64,000 bases of DNA from Drosophila pseudoobscura (Eukaryota; Arthropoda; Insecta; Diptera; Drosophilidae). The stretch lies in contig NC_046683.1 in assembly GCF_009870125.1 (NCBI RefSeq), positions 37,897,869 through 37,961,868 on the forward strand, read 5' to 3'. Both the position numbers and the translations under genes were made by a program. The notes below the pieces were generated by a model. The model saw only the letters and a program-made list of their open reading frames with translations. It did no database searches and was not told where the DNA came from. Below are positions 47,514-60,315 of the stretch, piece after piece. Positions within the stretch are counted from its first letter, which is position 1. Each line of letters starts with the position of its first letter.

Positions 47514-49785
47514 TTATTATTACATTTATGTAAGACAGTCTTAATGGGGCTGATAGCGTGATCATCCTAGATCATTAGGATAGTGTGTTTTTACTAAGTA
47601 CGATTACTTCTTAAAATGGTGAAACATAGTATCTTTTCTAACTGCGGGCAAGCCAATATACATATGTACAAACTAGATGTTGTGCTACATGATATCAGTG
47701 TGTACATCCGTAAAGTCGTCTCTACCTCGCCCTCTGATAACCGAATGGCTGTTGTTTACCTTATTTTCAGTGAGGTTGCGATAAGCCCAAGTGATGCGAC
47801 TTCCCGTCCCGTACAAGCGCAATAAAGATGATTGTGCTATCAATTTGCCTTTGGGATATGGCCGGTTTTATCTATGTAACGGTGTGCTTGTGTCTCTGGT
47901 AGTTTAATCGCTTTGGCAGGCTCTTGCAAGCCTCAGCAATGGGTTAGATACAGATACAATGTTCATATGTACGTGACCAGCATTTTGCAAAAGCTTTTCC
48001 GATTCATTGTGAGACTAGCCCTGATTGGTGAGGAATGGTGAGGGGGAAGCAGCCTGATCACGTATCTGCTATAAACCCTTAAATGGGGCCAGCAGGGGTC
48101 ATTCTTTCTCTCTGTTTGTCTTACCTCTCTTTACCTGGAAAATATTTCTGAAAATCATTTTACTGTTCGTGTGGACATCGAACTCGTCTATCTTCAGTGT
48201 GAAATTACTGAAATGATCCTGAAATTTCTGTACTTCTCCGCCGCTTCTATGTTAACTTCATCTGTTGCCATATCAAAGTTGATTGACTATTTCATATGTC
48301 ATTCGCTGCATTGATAATCCATTGACCCAATTGTATTTTGATTTAAAATCCCATGAACGATATTAGCAATGACGCAATCCGCATTATTTAATGCCAATTC
48401 AACAGGTTTTCACTGAAACTGATAAGAGAAATCTATTTCGGGGATTCGTGGGATTCTTAAGAGCTTAAATATTCCCAAACCTCCATTATTCACACACAAT
48501 TACATACATATATACGCACATAAACATGTACATATTTGTTGTTTAAGAATATACATAGATACATATGTACAATTTACACACATACATGAATACGTACTAT
48601 ATCCAAATCCTAGATATATTTCTAAGATTCTCGGCACAACAAGAGAGACAAACACTCGTAAGTGCAAAACTTTACCACTTTCCCAGCAAGCAAACAGATT
48701 AGGAGGGGAATTGTTTTGTCATTTGTGGTCGAAGAAACGCCAGAAGTGAAGGAGGGAGAGTCTGCCTTATCAGGTGACTGCGCTTTTTGTGTGCGTGTGC
48801 AGATCGCGAAGCAAACAACTCTCCGCACCAGCCACCAGCCACCAGCCACCAGCCACATTCACATCCACGCAGGCGTTTGCCCATTGTCGACTCAATGTGT
48901 CACATTGGCAATCAGATAAGCGACAAAGGCAACGCCAACAGTAACGGCATCTGTTATCAACGCGCTGCCGGTAGCAAAACAAAGATGCTGCGACCCCAAA
49001 GAGAGCAAGAAAGCTGGAACCAAGGTGGATGTATTTAAGGTGACACTCAAAGAGTGGGAACACCTTGTACATATGCCCATGTGAATAATTTTTGATTGAT
49101 GCAAGGGTATGTAGTATATCATACTATACCAGTGCATACATACAGCATAGATATGTATTTATATACATAAATAGGTGGTATATACATATGTTGTATTTAT
49201 TTATTTTTGTCATGAATCTTGTTTAAGATATTGATATTTTATTGTGATATGGCTATTTATATATTTACAAACTTTTACTGAATGCGCAGCAAATCTTACA
49301 CATTTGTTCGTTGAGCTGTTTCTGTAACAAAGGCGCCGTACGTATGTACATACATATGTATGTATTTATCTACGATGTGCATTCACACATAAAGGTCCCC
49401 GAGACCAATAAATTGAATGTCAATAAAAAATGACATACATGTAAGTATATACATATGTATATATGATCTTTCACTGTCTACTCTTGTCAGTGCTGGTATT
49501 CGGAAATTGATCTTAATTGATACTAAAGAATCCAGTGTCAAACGACGCTGGTTAACTACATATTTTCATAGATTGAATAGCAAAAATTATTTTAAAAAAA
49601 TAGCTTGCACAGCTTCTTAAGGTCTAGCGTATATGGATTTTTTATATTCTTGTGTTTTCAGTTTTAGCAATATTTTGCCAAGTCAAATGTATCGCGACAA
49701 GATACTTTCCACTTTCTATTCATCCGTGCTTGTGTGTACGTAGCAGTGGGTGCTGAAATCTGAACTCATTGCTCAATCGATAGCA
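47514..49785. other. Non-coding DNA between repeat copies
   Basis: No gene is seen. It has (CATA)-type microsatellites near 48500-48590 and 49340, and CCACCAGCCACCAGCCACCA near 48830-48855. Confidence 0.35.
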
Positions 49786-50384
49786 AACGAGGGGGGGAAC
49801 CTTGCGAGTCGCAGCTAGTCTCCCTAGTCGCGAGTCTACAGTTATACCCGATACTCTGTCAGTATGGCTTCTCTCCGCCAGAGGGCGCACAGTGCACCAG
49901 GAAGAGTGTGTGAAAGAGAGGGAATGAGTAAGCGCGTGGACGACGATACGTAGCCGCTGCAAATTGTGTTGTTCTGGCTATAATAATAATCAGATCTGAT
50001 CCAGATCCGGCAATCTGGTAGATATGGTCATTCTATGAAGTTCTGTTTTCTCGTACCTTCAAAATTGTGGATACCACAGATTTTCGTCCTATGTTGAAAC
50101 GGAAGAGGGCGTGGCAAAATTTTTAGACAAAGTTGATTCATTGTGATATCACAGGAGCCTGGATACAAAATTTCGTTGCTCTCTGAGAACTGGGCATCAA
50201 ACAAGACGGACAGACAGACATGGCTTTATCGACTCGGCTATTGATGCTTTTAAAGAATACATATGTATGTACATATATATTCTTTATGCGGCCGGAAACG
50301 TTTTCTTCTGGGTGTTACACACATCCACTGTCTTCAGTTATCTACTATACCCCTATATTTTTGTTGACTATCGGGTATAAAAAA
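49786..50384 (+). mobile_element. Divergent DINE-1-like copy
   Basis: It starts CAAACGAGGGGGGGAACCTT and ends GACTATCGGGTATAAAAA. Modules for GAGTCTACAGTTATACCCG, the CATGGCTTTATCGACTCGGC region and GGGTGTTACACACATCCACT are present. It is only about half the length of the two full copies and clearly more diverged, so it is a different subfamily or older. Confidence 0.7.
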
Positions 50385-50473
50385 CAATCAGATCAGCCAT
50401 CAAGTCAGTCACTTAAAACTTATCTTTTCTTCGAAATTTTCTGTAAACAAAAAGGCTTCTCAAATTCGCAGAG

Positions 50474-50776
50474 TAAGCGAGCGGGAACTTTGTGAACCGC
50501 AGCTGGGGCCGCGACTCTACATTTATACCCGATTCTCAGTCAGTATGTGTGTACATATGTATGTACAAATATGTGTTTCTAACTCGCTTCCCACCGCCAG
50601 TGGGCGCACACTGCACAAGCAAATGAGTATGTGCGTTGAAGTCGTTGCGTAGCCACTGCAGTTAAGGGGCATATATACATATGCTTTATGGGAATCGCTT
50701 CCGTCTATGTGTCACACATTCCCTTTCATCAAAAATCGAATATACCCCTATACGCTTCGAGTACCACGTATAAAAA
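50474..50776 (+). mobile_element. Strongly diverged DINE-1-like copy
   Basis: GCGAGCGGGAACTTTGTGAA, CGCGACTCTACATTTATACC and CCGATTCTCAGTCAGTATG mark the 5' end, and ATATACCCCTATACGC then GTATAAAAA the 3' end. A CATATGTATGTAC microsatellite sits within it. Confidence 0.55.
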
Positions 50777-51161
50777 TGACTGTGAAAACATTCATGGACT
50801 GACTCCCAGGAAGATGGCAGAAAATAAATACAATTTTTCGCAAATTCAGATTTTTCGTTTACCAAGTACAAATAATGTCTGTATCAGATATCTGAATGGT
50901 TACAAAAAAACGCATTATTCGAATCAACAATGCTCAAACTGAATTGGTTGAAATCGAAAATGACGTCTTACGTCGAAGTTTAACCGAAAAAGCACGAAAT
51001 GCTTAGATTAACTAGTGCAATTTTCAAACCTCACAGTATTATATTTTTTAAATGACTAAATGAAAAATATTGAATCTTAAATAAAACCTACAACAAATAT
51101 AATTAAGTTTTTAAAAAAAAATTGCATTAATTAATCACAAAAGTGCTGCCTTTTTTTGTGG

Positions 51162-51245
51162 AGTATTGGGGTATATTTTATTCGCGTAGAAACAGCCAAA
51201 AGGACGAGTTTCCAACCCCATAAAGAATATACATACATACATATT
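51162..51245 (-). mobile_element. DINE-1-like 3' end fragment, reverse
   Basis: The sequence GGGGTATATTTTATTCGCGT, then AACAGCCAAAAGGACGAGTT and CCCCATAAAGAATATAC, is the reverse complement of the family's terminal part. Confidence 0.5.
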
Positions 51246-51410
51246 TACATGTTTTTTATGTTTTTCCCTCTATCTCTCAAGCGAAGCTCAGTGCAAGAAA
51301 AAATTGAAAGAGATGCTCAGTCTGCTTTTCCTGTCCAGGCGATCGGCTTACGAAACTAAATCGATGTTTCTTTTACAATGTAAATGTAAATACTGCCGCG
51401 ACGGTTCATA

Positions 51411-51510
51411 CCCCCCCTATCCGGACAACTAAGGGCCATATTGGCCCATGTGGAGCCCCGCTGAGGGCCGTCCGGATTAACCTAACCTAACCTATGGAAG
51501 TTCAACTGTA
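51411..51510. repeat. Hairpin-forming GC-rich repeat followed by (AACCT)n and a MITE end
   Basis: ATCCGGAC (51419) and GTCCGGAT (51471-51478) are perfect inverted arms around a small GGGCCATATTGGCCC palindrome. Then TAACCTAACCTAACCTA follows, and TATGGAAGTTCAACTG plus TA (51493-51510), an end of the pogo-like MITE. The hairpin block may be a retroelement 3' end; the family is not recognised. Confidence 0.45.
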
Positions 51511-53384
51511 CATACATTTTATATATGCACATATGTATGTACATATGTACATACGAGTCACTTCCAAATCGGATCTATGAGGTTATTGTCAACTCAGAAG
51601 GATCGACAAATTACAAAATTCATTCGTAAATGTTTAAATAGGTTAGGTCACAGCTTTAAAAAATAAATTCATGGCTAAAAATTTGTAGAAAGTGGAAAAT
51701 ATCGTTTAGTTTGCTTAGATTTAAGCCATTATTATGCCCAGTTTTTCCATCCATTACATCCTAGTAGCAAAGTATGTACATTCGAACTTTTTAAAATTTC
51801 TGTTGTTGGTGCCATTACGCAGTGTCGCAAGCAGAGCGTTCAGAGCGTGATGATCTTTTTAAAGCTCTTTAGCTACGGGCTAGAGTAAGCACAGGGGATC
51901 TATTCTATACTCTCACTGCAGCAGAAGCTGCTTGTTAGCCTCCTTATCCGTCTCTTTTGGTGGTATTATGTCTATGCTTATTCTACTCAAAAAGAGGCAG
52001 TCACTCAGATATACATATCTTGTTATAAATTTACCCTGGTATGAAAATTGTGTGGATACGAGAGAGCGCAACTTGTTCTAGTGATGCCAGATCTGAATAG
52101 GCTTTCCAGCAGATTTCTTGAAAGAGATTCCGATTATCTCCAGGTTAATCCAAAGAAAATCCAAAAAGAAACTCATTTTAGTTTTAACAATAAAATGTCG
52201 TAAAGGTTCATTTGTATTAAAAAATTATAAATTTGAAATAACTCAATACGCTTACAGCAAGTACATCAAACGAACCATGTCGAAATCAATCGTACGGAAT
52301 CAACAACACATCAACAAATCTGTGACCGTTCAATGGTCTGGGTGGGGTACCAAAAAGAGAATAAATAATATTCTGGCATGCCATTCATTGTGATCGCCAC
52401 TTTTCAGCCCTTGCGCATCTCTGAAAGAGAGCAAAAGCTCAGCAACAGCAGAGAATCTTCTACAGAAGCAACAAAAACGTCATTGAATGTGCGTCGACGC
52501 ACAGTGGAGCATCAGTATGGATGGTGGTCAAAACAACTTCGCATATCATCAGTAAGAGATTATTTTAAATAATATATAAGTTATCATTTTAAAACTAAGT
52601 ATTTCTGCATAAAAATTAATAAGATTAATAATCGTTTAAGCTTAAAATAATGCAACATCAAAGTGCCGACTAGTCTGTATATGCTTCTATGCCATCCTTT
52701 ACTAGCTTCATACATACTTAATTATCCGATTTTCTAAAAATCTCCATCAATCAATTACAAATATGTATATATTTAAATATGTATGTATGTTAATTTTGTC
52801 TACCTCCGACTTGTTTTTCATACTGTGGTCCCGAGGTTTTTCGTATTCTACAGCTTGGTTTTTGGGGAGAAAACATTCCAAACATGCCCCACTGTGAGAC
52901 GTCGACGTGAGCAGCAGACGTGAGTAGAGACAGTCGAAGCCAGAGCAGACGCAAAAGCGATCGGCACAGTTGCTGCTTAGTCAATGCTCGCCTTGGTTCA
53001 TCCCGATCGGATCTCCGCGACTGATTCGAAAAATCAAATGAAAGGAGGAAAAAATAAAAAAGTTTTGTAGCTTCCGAGTGCACGAGTATATGAACGTTGT
53101 TCCTACGCATAGACCGGTCATCTTCGGTATTGTTCCTATTATATTCGCGTCGCGTTCCGCCGCTGTCCAAAGGTCATCGGAGCCCAAACGATATATCTAT
53201 CCTGCCGAAGGAGGCAGCACTATCCGCGAACATCAACCACTTACTCACAGTGGAATAGTTGTGATGGTTCACGGGCATTGGATCCATTGCGAGAGAGTAG
53301 GCAGTAGCAGCAGCGAGGAGGCCAACCAAAGCAAGGAGGAGCACTACGAATATACCCAGAGCCAGCACAGATAGACAGTCCATT
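51511..53384. other. Intergenic DNA before the PPSY gene
   Basis: No gene is supported. The section from about 52860 is GC-richer, with ACGTGAG repeats (GACGTCGACGTGAGCAGCAG near 52900), and may contain the promoter of the exon ending at 53660. Confidence 0.35.
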
Positions 53385-53660
53385 CAACTTGCCGCTGCAC
53401 CGACTTGCGGCAGCGATCTTAAAACCAACCCAATCGCGTGCATAATTCTCGATAAAAACACAACGTTTTCGGGTTTTTGTTTTACTTTTTGTTTTTGTTT
53501 CTTTTTCTGTTTTGTGTTGTTCTCAAATGTGCGAAAAAGACAACTCGATTTGAAGAAGAGCAGAAGCCAGCCCCCAAAGAGATACAAACAGAGAGTGAGG
53601 GGATTTTGTAGAAACAAGAGCGAGAGGAAGAGGAAGAGAAGCGAACAGAGAAATTTTCAA
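53385..53660 (+). other. Probable 5' UTR exon of the PPSY membrane-protein gene
   Basis: This purine-rich, AGAG-laden leader-like sequence ends at a perfect donor (TTTTCAA|GTGAGTACG, GT at 53661). It has no significant reading frame. The next + strand gene is the PPSY protein, whose ATG exon is preceded by an acceptor ATTTTCAG at 60071, so this is probably its first exon followed by a 6.4-kb intron. The 5' boundary is approximate; no TATA box is evident. Confidence 0.4.
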
Positions 53661-55126
53661 GTGAGTACGAAATGCCGACAAACATGTTTACTCCTCACCC
53701 TTCATTCTACGGCTATAAATAAAACTCACAAAATAGGAAAAGGAGGAGGAGAGACAGCTACGGAAATGATGCTCTGTGTTTTAGTGTGCACATACACATG
53801 TACATACATACATATGTGCGTGATGGTCTATGTGGGCCATGCCATGCAATTTAGGAGGCGCACAAGATTGGAACTATCCAAGAGGTAGATAAGAAAAACA
53901 GGTGTTTTTGCCTTTCGGCAGCGATAGTATCGTATAGTGTTCGGAATAAAGTTGCATCATTCCATGAAAGGTTCCAAAAAAAATATCAAATTCCAACTGC
54001 GATCCGATAACATGGTAAAACTAAAACTGTTTCAAAATTTAAAGTAAACACTCAAATGAAACATTTTTCTGAAATATGTAGGTACATTTTTACGTATTTT
54101 TATAGCAAGGAGAACGCGAATCATTAGCCAGAGAACAACAGATAAATACAATTTATTGATAGGAGCTTTTATTAGTTGCTATATGTACATATATGTACAT
54201 CTATTTATATGTATATGTCTGCTTGTGTGTAAAAATGTCCCTATGTATGTACATGCATAAACTATACATACAAATGTACATACATACATATGTACATTTA
54301 TATGTATGTATATACATACATATATGAACATATATGTTTTTTCTTGCGTAGTCCAGCAGCAAACAAAAGCAAAAAAAACGAGGACAAAATTAAAAAGAAT
54401 ATTGTTTCTACGATCGTTCCAATGATTGTCAAAACTAGGCTACGTGACCAAACAGGAATTACGGTACAAAAAGAGGAAAGAAAAAGCTAAAGAGATCTAC
54501 ATACATACAACATGTACATGTATGCTCAGTTTTCAATGAGAAGGGGACCCATCCACCCTCCCTCGGTTCACAAGCTCGGTTCGGTCAATTAAAAGGCATC
54601 AACAACGGCCTCAACACATTCGCCCATTCACAATTTAACAACACTCGGATAGGATCAATTAATACATTAATAATACTCTCTTTCCTTGGTTGGATCGGTC
54701 AGGGAAATCATCTTTATTGCTTCATTCTGGTTCATGAAAAGCACTTAAGTTATGGGAGGCTCATACGTATACTCGTACATACACATGTACGTGCATACAT
54801 ATGTACATATGTACCTATGGCTGAGAACGTAAGCGATATACATACATATGTACATATGTATATCCGAGTGACTACCTTGCTAGTTAGTCCAAACGATTCC
54901 CAAGAATTTGTTCTGCCCTGTGGGCGTGTGTTTTGTTAAGCCTCTGTCGTTTGCCTCTGCTTTAGTTTTATGATTATTGTACTTGTCGTGACAATTAAAA
55001 ACATTGCGGCTGTTGCGGTTCTGTGTGCTCTATGGCTTGCCACACGACCGATAATGCTAAGGGATGTCGGATCATAGGTTCAAAAAAGTAGCAAATTTAC
55101 TCAAATTTCTACTCAGGACAAAAAAC

Positions 55127-55275
55127 TCGCTAGTACCGTATCGTATGAACTGAACCTGTCGCTTTGCTATCACGCATTGCGACGAAACCAAATAGCCAAA
55201 TTCACTCACTTTGTGTAAATCATATCGTCGTTATCGTTTTGTGGTTTTCAGAATCTTTGTGATATTTTCGTTTCG
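55127..55275. repeat. Direct repeat unit 1 with tRNA-like boxes on the minus strand
   Basis: It is similar to 55610-55740: CGTATGA.TTGAACCTG, CACGCATT, TCATATCG and CGTTTTGTGGTTTTCAGAAT recur in order. On the minus strand TGGCTATTTGG resembles a Pol III A box and AGGTTCAGTTC a degenerate B box. No acceptor-stem pairing was found, so this is not a functional tRNA. Confidence 0.45.
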
Positions 55276-55609
55276 TCATGCATCAGTACTTGAAAACACT
55301 TTGAATGAACTTAAAAAAATATCAAAATGGTACATATGTACATATATATTTATCTATCGAACCACTACAGCACCGCCGATTCAGCACTTCTCCCAAAACG
55401 TTCTACATATGTAGAAATCTATTCTATATAACTTCTGACATGGGAAAACCATGGTAATTCTTTGGAAAATCCAATGTTTTCATACAGCTTAAGCAGCTTA
55501 TATGGTCGAGGAGCTTGCGCAGTATCCGTTACTGTAGTAGGGGACTGATAAGCACGAGAAGATCAACGACGAGACTAAATGTACTTCCCCTATAAAGCGA
55601 AGGAAAGAA

Positions 55610-55740
55610 TGAAGTTTGAATCGTATGATTTGAACCTGGCGCTCGGATATAACGCATTTCGGCTTAAGCTAATAGGGAAATTTACTCAATCATATCGTTT
55701 TGTGGTTTTCAGAATCTTTGTTATATTTTCTGAGTATACC
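55610..55740. repeat. Direct repeat unit 2 with tRNA-like boxes on the minus strand
   Basis: This is the partner of 55127-55275. Here the minus-strand B-box-like AGGTTCAAATC is a better match to GGTTCRANNC, and TTAGCTTAAGCCG sits where an A box would be. The unit is about 130 bases and lies about 480 bases from the first copy. Confidence 0.45.
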
Positions 55741-56713
55741 TTTAGCTAAAGAAAATAAGGAAATATTTACAAAAATGAATTACCCTACCGAGCTCATCCG
55801 TGAATGCGCAGATCCGTAGACCCTTACGAAGAGTCAAAAGAAGAGACGAACGTATCGGTCCGAAAACTGAAAATGCAAACTTGCTCAAAAAAGAATTACA
55901 CCTTATTCGAAAAAAAGTCAAGCAGAGTCATCAGTAATTCGATATCTGCAGACTTTAAAATATTTTCACGAGCATTTACTATACTATACTGATATATTCT
56001 TATGTCTGATCTTTGCACTTGGACCCAATTGGGTTTCTGGGCCAGTGCCTAGTTTTCAGCTGACACTCTGTTTTTTTGTTAAAATCAAACTCATGAAGTA
56101 AGTTCACATTTCGCGAAAAGAAACTTGTATAAGATTAGGGTAAAGTAAAGTCAGCAACAGGTATACCCATATAAAGCATACTTTTTATTCAGTTTCAATG
56201 TTTGTATTTTTTGTGGGCGTGTATGGCTATTAGAGTCACAAGGCTAATTTGTATTTAGAAAATGTATTCATTTCGCCAGGCAGATGACACTTTGACGACT
56301 ACGTGCCTGGTGGTGACATGCAATAGCGGATCGAGATTTTCTATTTGGAGGGCCTGGGAAGCTGCCTTGTTCTCTTGAGGGAGTACCCTGTATGATAATT
56401 TATACGAGTTTATCATGTACACGTACATGCCTTTAATTGCATTCAGCATCTGGTCATCGACTCGAGCTGATGCTGATGAGATGCTCCTCATTCACAAATG
56501 AAAATATGCAAAAATTATTCAAAATTCTTGTGGGCACGTAGTACTTCGCATATTATCTGGCACTGTGCAAGGGGTAGCGGACGCTGAGGTAGGCCCTGAG
56601 CGGAAGTCTACCGATTCTGACGCAAGACGGAAGTTGATAGCTCAAACATGATTTGTATCTTCAACTTTTGCGTAATATATCTGTCTGAAATGTTTCTGTG
56701 CTTAAGAAAGCCG

Positions 56714-56718
56714 ACACA

Positions 56719-56750
<32 letters not shown>
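56714..56750. repeat. (CATA)n microsatellite
   Basis: About eight ACAT units. Many shorter CATATGTA/TACATA patches occur throughout the window. Confidence 0.9.
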
Positions 56751-56752
<2 letters not shown>

Positions 56753-59700
56753 AGTATACTTTACTTGCACAGAGCGCATAGAAAACTAAAAATTGAGATT
56801 GATATCAGTTTTGGATCATGTAGAATTTAGTTTGCTTTATTATTAGATAATACGGTCGAAATTCTCTATTACGCGCTTCCGTACCACAACCGTACAACCG
56901 AATGGAAGTTTGACTGTACATTTTATTTTGCGAAGCTGTGGTCCAAAATTCACATACATATGTACATATATTTATTGTATAGTATTGTATACAATATATG
57001 TATAAGTATGTTGATCCGACAACCGATCCCAACGAAACTTACATTATAAATATATAGGGAAGGGTTATTGCGCTGACATTTCCGACAACGACCCTCTTAC
57101 GTAAACGAGAGTCCATTAAAATCCTAACACTTTGTAACGGCTCTTGTATCCAAAACTGGGTCCTCGCCCCGAAACCGCCGAACGATTCATAAATTAACGA
57201 CGACATCTTCCACATTTGGGCACTAAATCATTCAAATCAAACAGCGAACGAGAAGTTCCTCGAAGAGGGTACGGTACGACCAGAACGAGGGCGAATGACA
57301 AAGTGTTTACAACCGGTTGTATATGCGGACAGGCCCTGCCTCGGAAGAGCGGAGACAGAGGCATCTTATCAGTCCGAAGCTGTCTGAGCTGATAATGATG
57401 CACACTTATGGACATTTCCATATTTGCATTTGTCATGTGAGCAGTAGCGGGATGCAGAGGTAGAGAAAAGAAGTCCCTGAGGCAAGGGCGTACCCTTGTG
57501 GTGGGGGGAGGGGGATACAAATTATTCTCCAAGACGATTAATACATATTTTGCAACGTTTTAGCATATTTCCGCAGCACTGTTAGTACTCAGAAGGAGGG
57601 GATTCTAAAACGAAGACTTCATCTGCCTCTTTCGGCGTGAGCTCTCAGAAAAATGTAAAAAGGTAGAAAAGTAAAATCCGTATTTAGAGGTTGGTTTTTC
57701 TCAATTTTACAACATCTTTCGACCAAAAAATGGTTAATTACCACTCAGAATTAGAGGATGAACAGTTGACCAGTTTTCGAACAATCAGGCGACCAGTTGA
57801 TTTAAAATGGTTCGTTGCAACTACTTTTGTGACATTTGGACCGCGGTAAAACACCGTCGATTACTGATTTGTTTCGGACCCAAGCTCATATATCCATGAT
57901 TCTTCACCATCGAAGGAAATCAGAGCGTTTTAGATACACATATGTACATAGTTGAGACACATATATAATATGTACATAAGTATATGCTGCCGGTTCAGTA
58001 TTCGACGAAATTAGGATAGGATCCACTTAGGTAGCAAAGAAAGTTTCGATGCAAATTACTACGGTATATACTACTATTTAAAAGCAAACAACTAGATCAA
58101 ATCAACCTTTTACATCGTGCCAATGTATTACCAGATGGCCTTTGATGCCCTTTGATCTGTTAATGCAACGATTTTAAGAATAAAATAATCAACACTTTTT
58201 ATATCTGCTTTTTATCCAACTTAATTTAATTATTTAATTAATTTAGTCCAAAGTGAAAATTTAAGTTTGATCGATGCAAACACTTTAATTTCTACACGGA
58301 GTTGAACAAGGGTTCGGTTACACGATTTCCAGGAGCTATCAATAAGTATTTGCGGCCCTACAAAGTATGTGCATATGTCTGTATGTACGTACATTGTTTA
58401 TCTGGACTAACAGCCGAATCGTAATAGCTAAGTCCGTCTATCTGATTCAATGCAAGCTAAGTGGTTCCTGGAGCTATTTGGCTGCAACTTTGCACAGAAC
58501 TTTCGTTTAGTCAATCATTCTCGTTTTAACTAGCATTTATTTCAAGGAAATTTTCCTTTTAGAAAAATTAAATTTCCATCTTGTTCCATTGGGGTAATCT
58601 TAAAGAAAATTATGCAGATCTTCAGAAATAAGTAGACCAATCCACACTTTCAAGACTTCAGCGTTAATTACGACCATTTGCGTCTTGTCTCGGCGGTATC
58701 GGTACCTCCTATGCACTCCTATGAACTCTGGCAGAGTTCAGATAAAGCTCAAAGTATATTGAACAAGCCGAGCTGGCGGCAACCGGTTTCGTTGGCTCTG
58801 CTTCTGCTGGGCTTTTGTTTCGCTTCTAGATAATGCCCGAGAAGAAACTTTATAATTTCCCTGCTACAATTTGTTATTTCTTCTCTTACACCTTTCCCAA
58901 TACCCAATACCCTCGGCTGTGCCCCCTTCTCCACTGGTAATGTGTCTACTGCGCACACGACCGCATTGACAAAAATATGTAATTTCTGCTTCGCTTGTCA
59001 TTCTTAAATTGCAATTTAATGTTTTTGGGTACTACCCATTGAGAAGAAGGTGTTTTGGGCATTTGGCTGTTTCGGGGATTCTATTACACATACAATCTAC
59101 ACATACAGTTGTATGCTAGGTACTGATATGTACCAAATAGTTTGTATTTGAGTGGTATATACCCTGCAGTAATGTGACCCCTGGGTATCCCGGTAGTCGG
59201 AAGTACATCACTCGGGTACGACCCTCGAAATAGTACTCCGTTTATTCTCGCTGGCCTCGCTGTGGGGACGCTTTTCCAGTTGTATTCAAACACTTGACCG
59301 GCCCAGTTCGCCCCAAGTCGGTTTCAGCTCGACCAAGCTGGCTGTTGTTCAATTTCTATTGTTTTTGCCTGTGAAACCGAAACCCAATGCTCAAGAGTTA
59401 ATTGACAGACGCCGCCTTGGCAACTGATGTGGAAATATAATGCGTTCAAAAGTGTTTTCTATAAGAATATCTCATATCACGTGCAACCGGTGGCCTCTCC
59501 TTATCGCTGGTGTAAAGTGAACCCCCTCCCTCTCGGCTCAGAGCCACTCCTGGTCCCAATCTCTCCTACTCTATTGTCTGTTGATAAGCTTGTCCTACTG
59601 CGGACGAAGTTGGAAAGGGGGAGACTAACACTACAAGTATGCGCCGCTTTGAGCGACACAAATGTGGATCCCATTGATCACTTCTGGCCCTGATTCGCTG

Positions 59701-60071
59701 CTCCTCGCTTGAGTTGCTTATGGCCAAGAGCTCTAGCCGGTGAAAACATAATCAGAAGAGTCTCCTCGCGAAAAACCACTGCAGAAACAGAAAACAAAGA
59801 TATGTGTATGTATATATGTGTGAACACAGTGTTGTTGTCGCGAGCAGGTTTTAGATATTTTTTTAACAGGGACTTTTAGTAAGCAATGTCTCCTACCGAA
59901 GCTTAAATAATAAATAAACCCAATGCAGAACTGAAATCGAAATGTATTCATGGAGTCTTATATTCCTACTAAAAAAATACTTATTTATAAACGGCTCAAG
60001 GTTGAAAGTTGAATCAAACCAAAAGGTTTTCTGAAACCTATCTGCCTATAGCCGTGTGCATTATTTTCAGT

Positions 60072-60315
60072 GGGGGGTAACATCTTCACAACTAATCCCT
60101 GGCTCCACTTCAGACACTTCCAACTTCCCTTCAATGGATTCAAGGGAAGATCAGATATTCAAGTGAAAATATCCATACCCAATAAGTTACTTTTTGGAAT
60201 CATTGAATCAATATACAATCAAAAAACTGAATGACCGCAACAATAAATTAATCAATTGATATCAATCAAAACAAATCACACAAAAAGAGAGAGAGAACCA
60301 AAAACCGATACCGAA
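60072..60315 (+). other. 5' UTR part of the first coding exon of the PPSY gene
   Basis: The acceptor CATTATTTTCAG ends at 60071, and the sequence from there runs A-rich and without a splice donor to the ATG at 60316. A short upstream ATG occurs at about 60134. The boundary is inferred from the splice consensus only. Confidence 0.35.

Larger units (their letters stand above)
53661..60071. other. Probable first intron of the PPSY gene
   Basis: The DNA is AT-rich and full of CATATGTACATA microsatellites, with the tandem tRNA-like units at 55127-55740 and an end of the pogo-like MITE at 56901-56918. Open frames are short and without motifs. Confidence 0.35.

Noticed and set aside
57194..57532. 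Minus-strand 112-codon frame
   Set aside because: No motif and composition unlike the confirmed genes.
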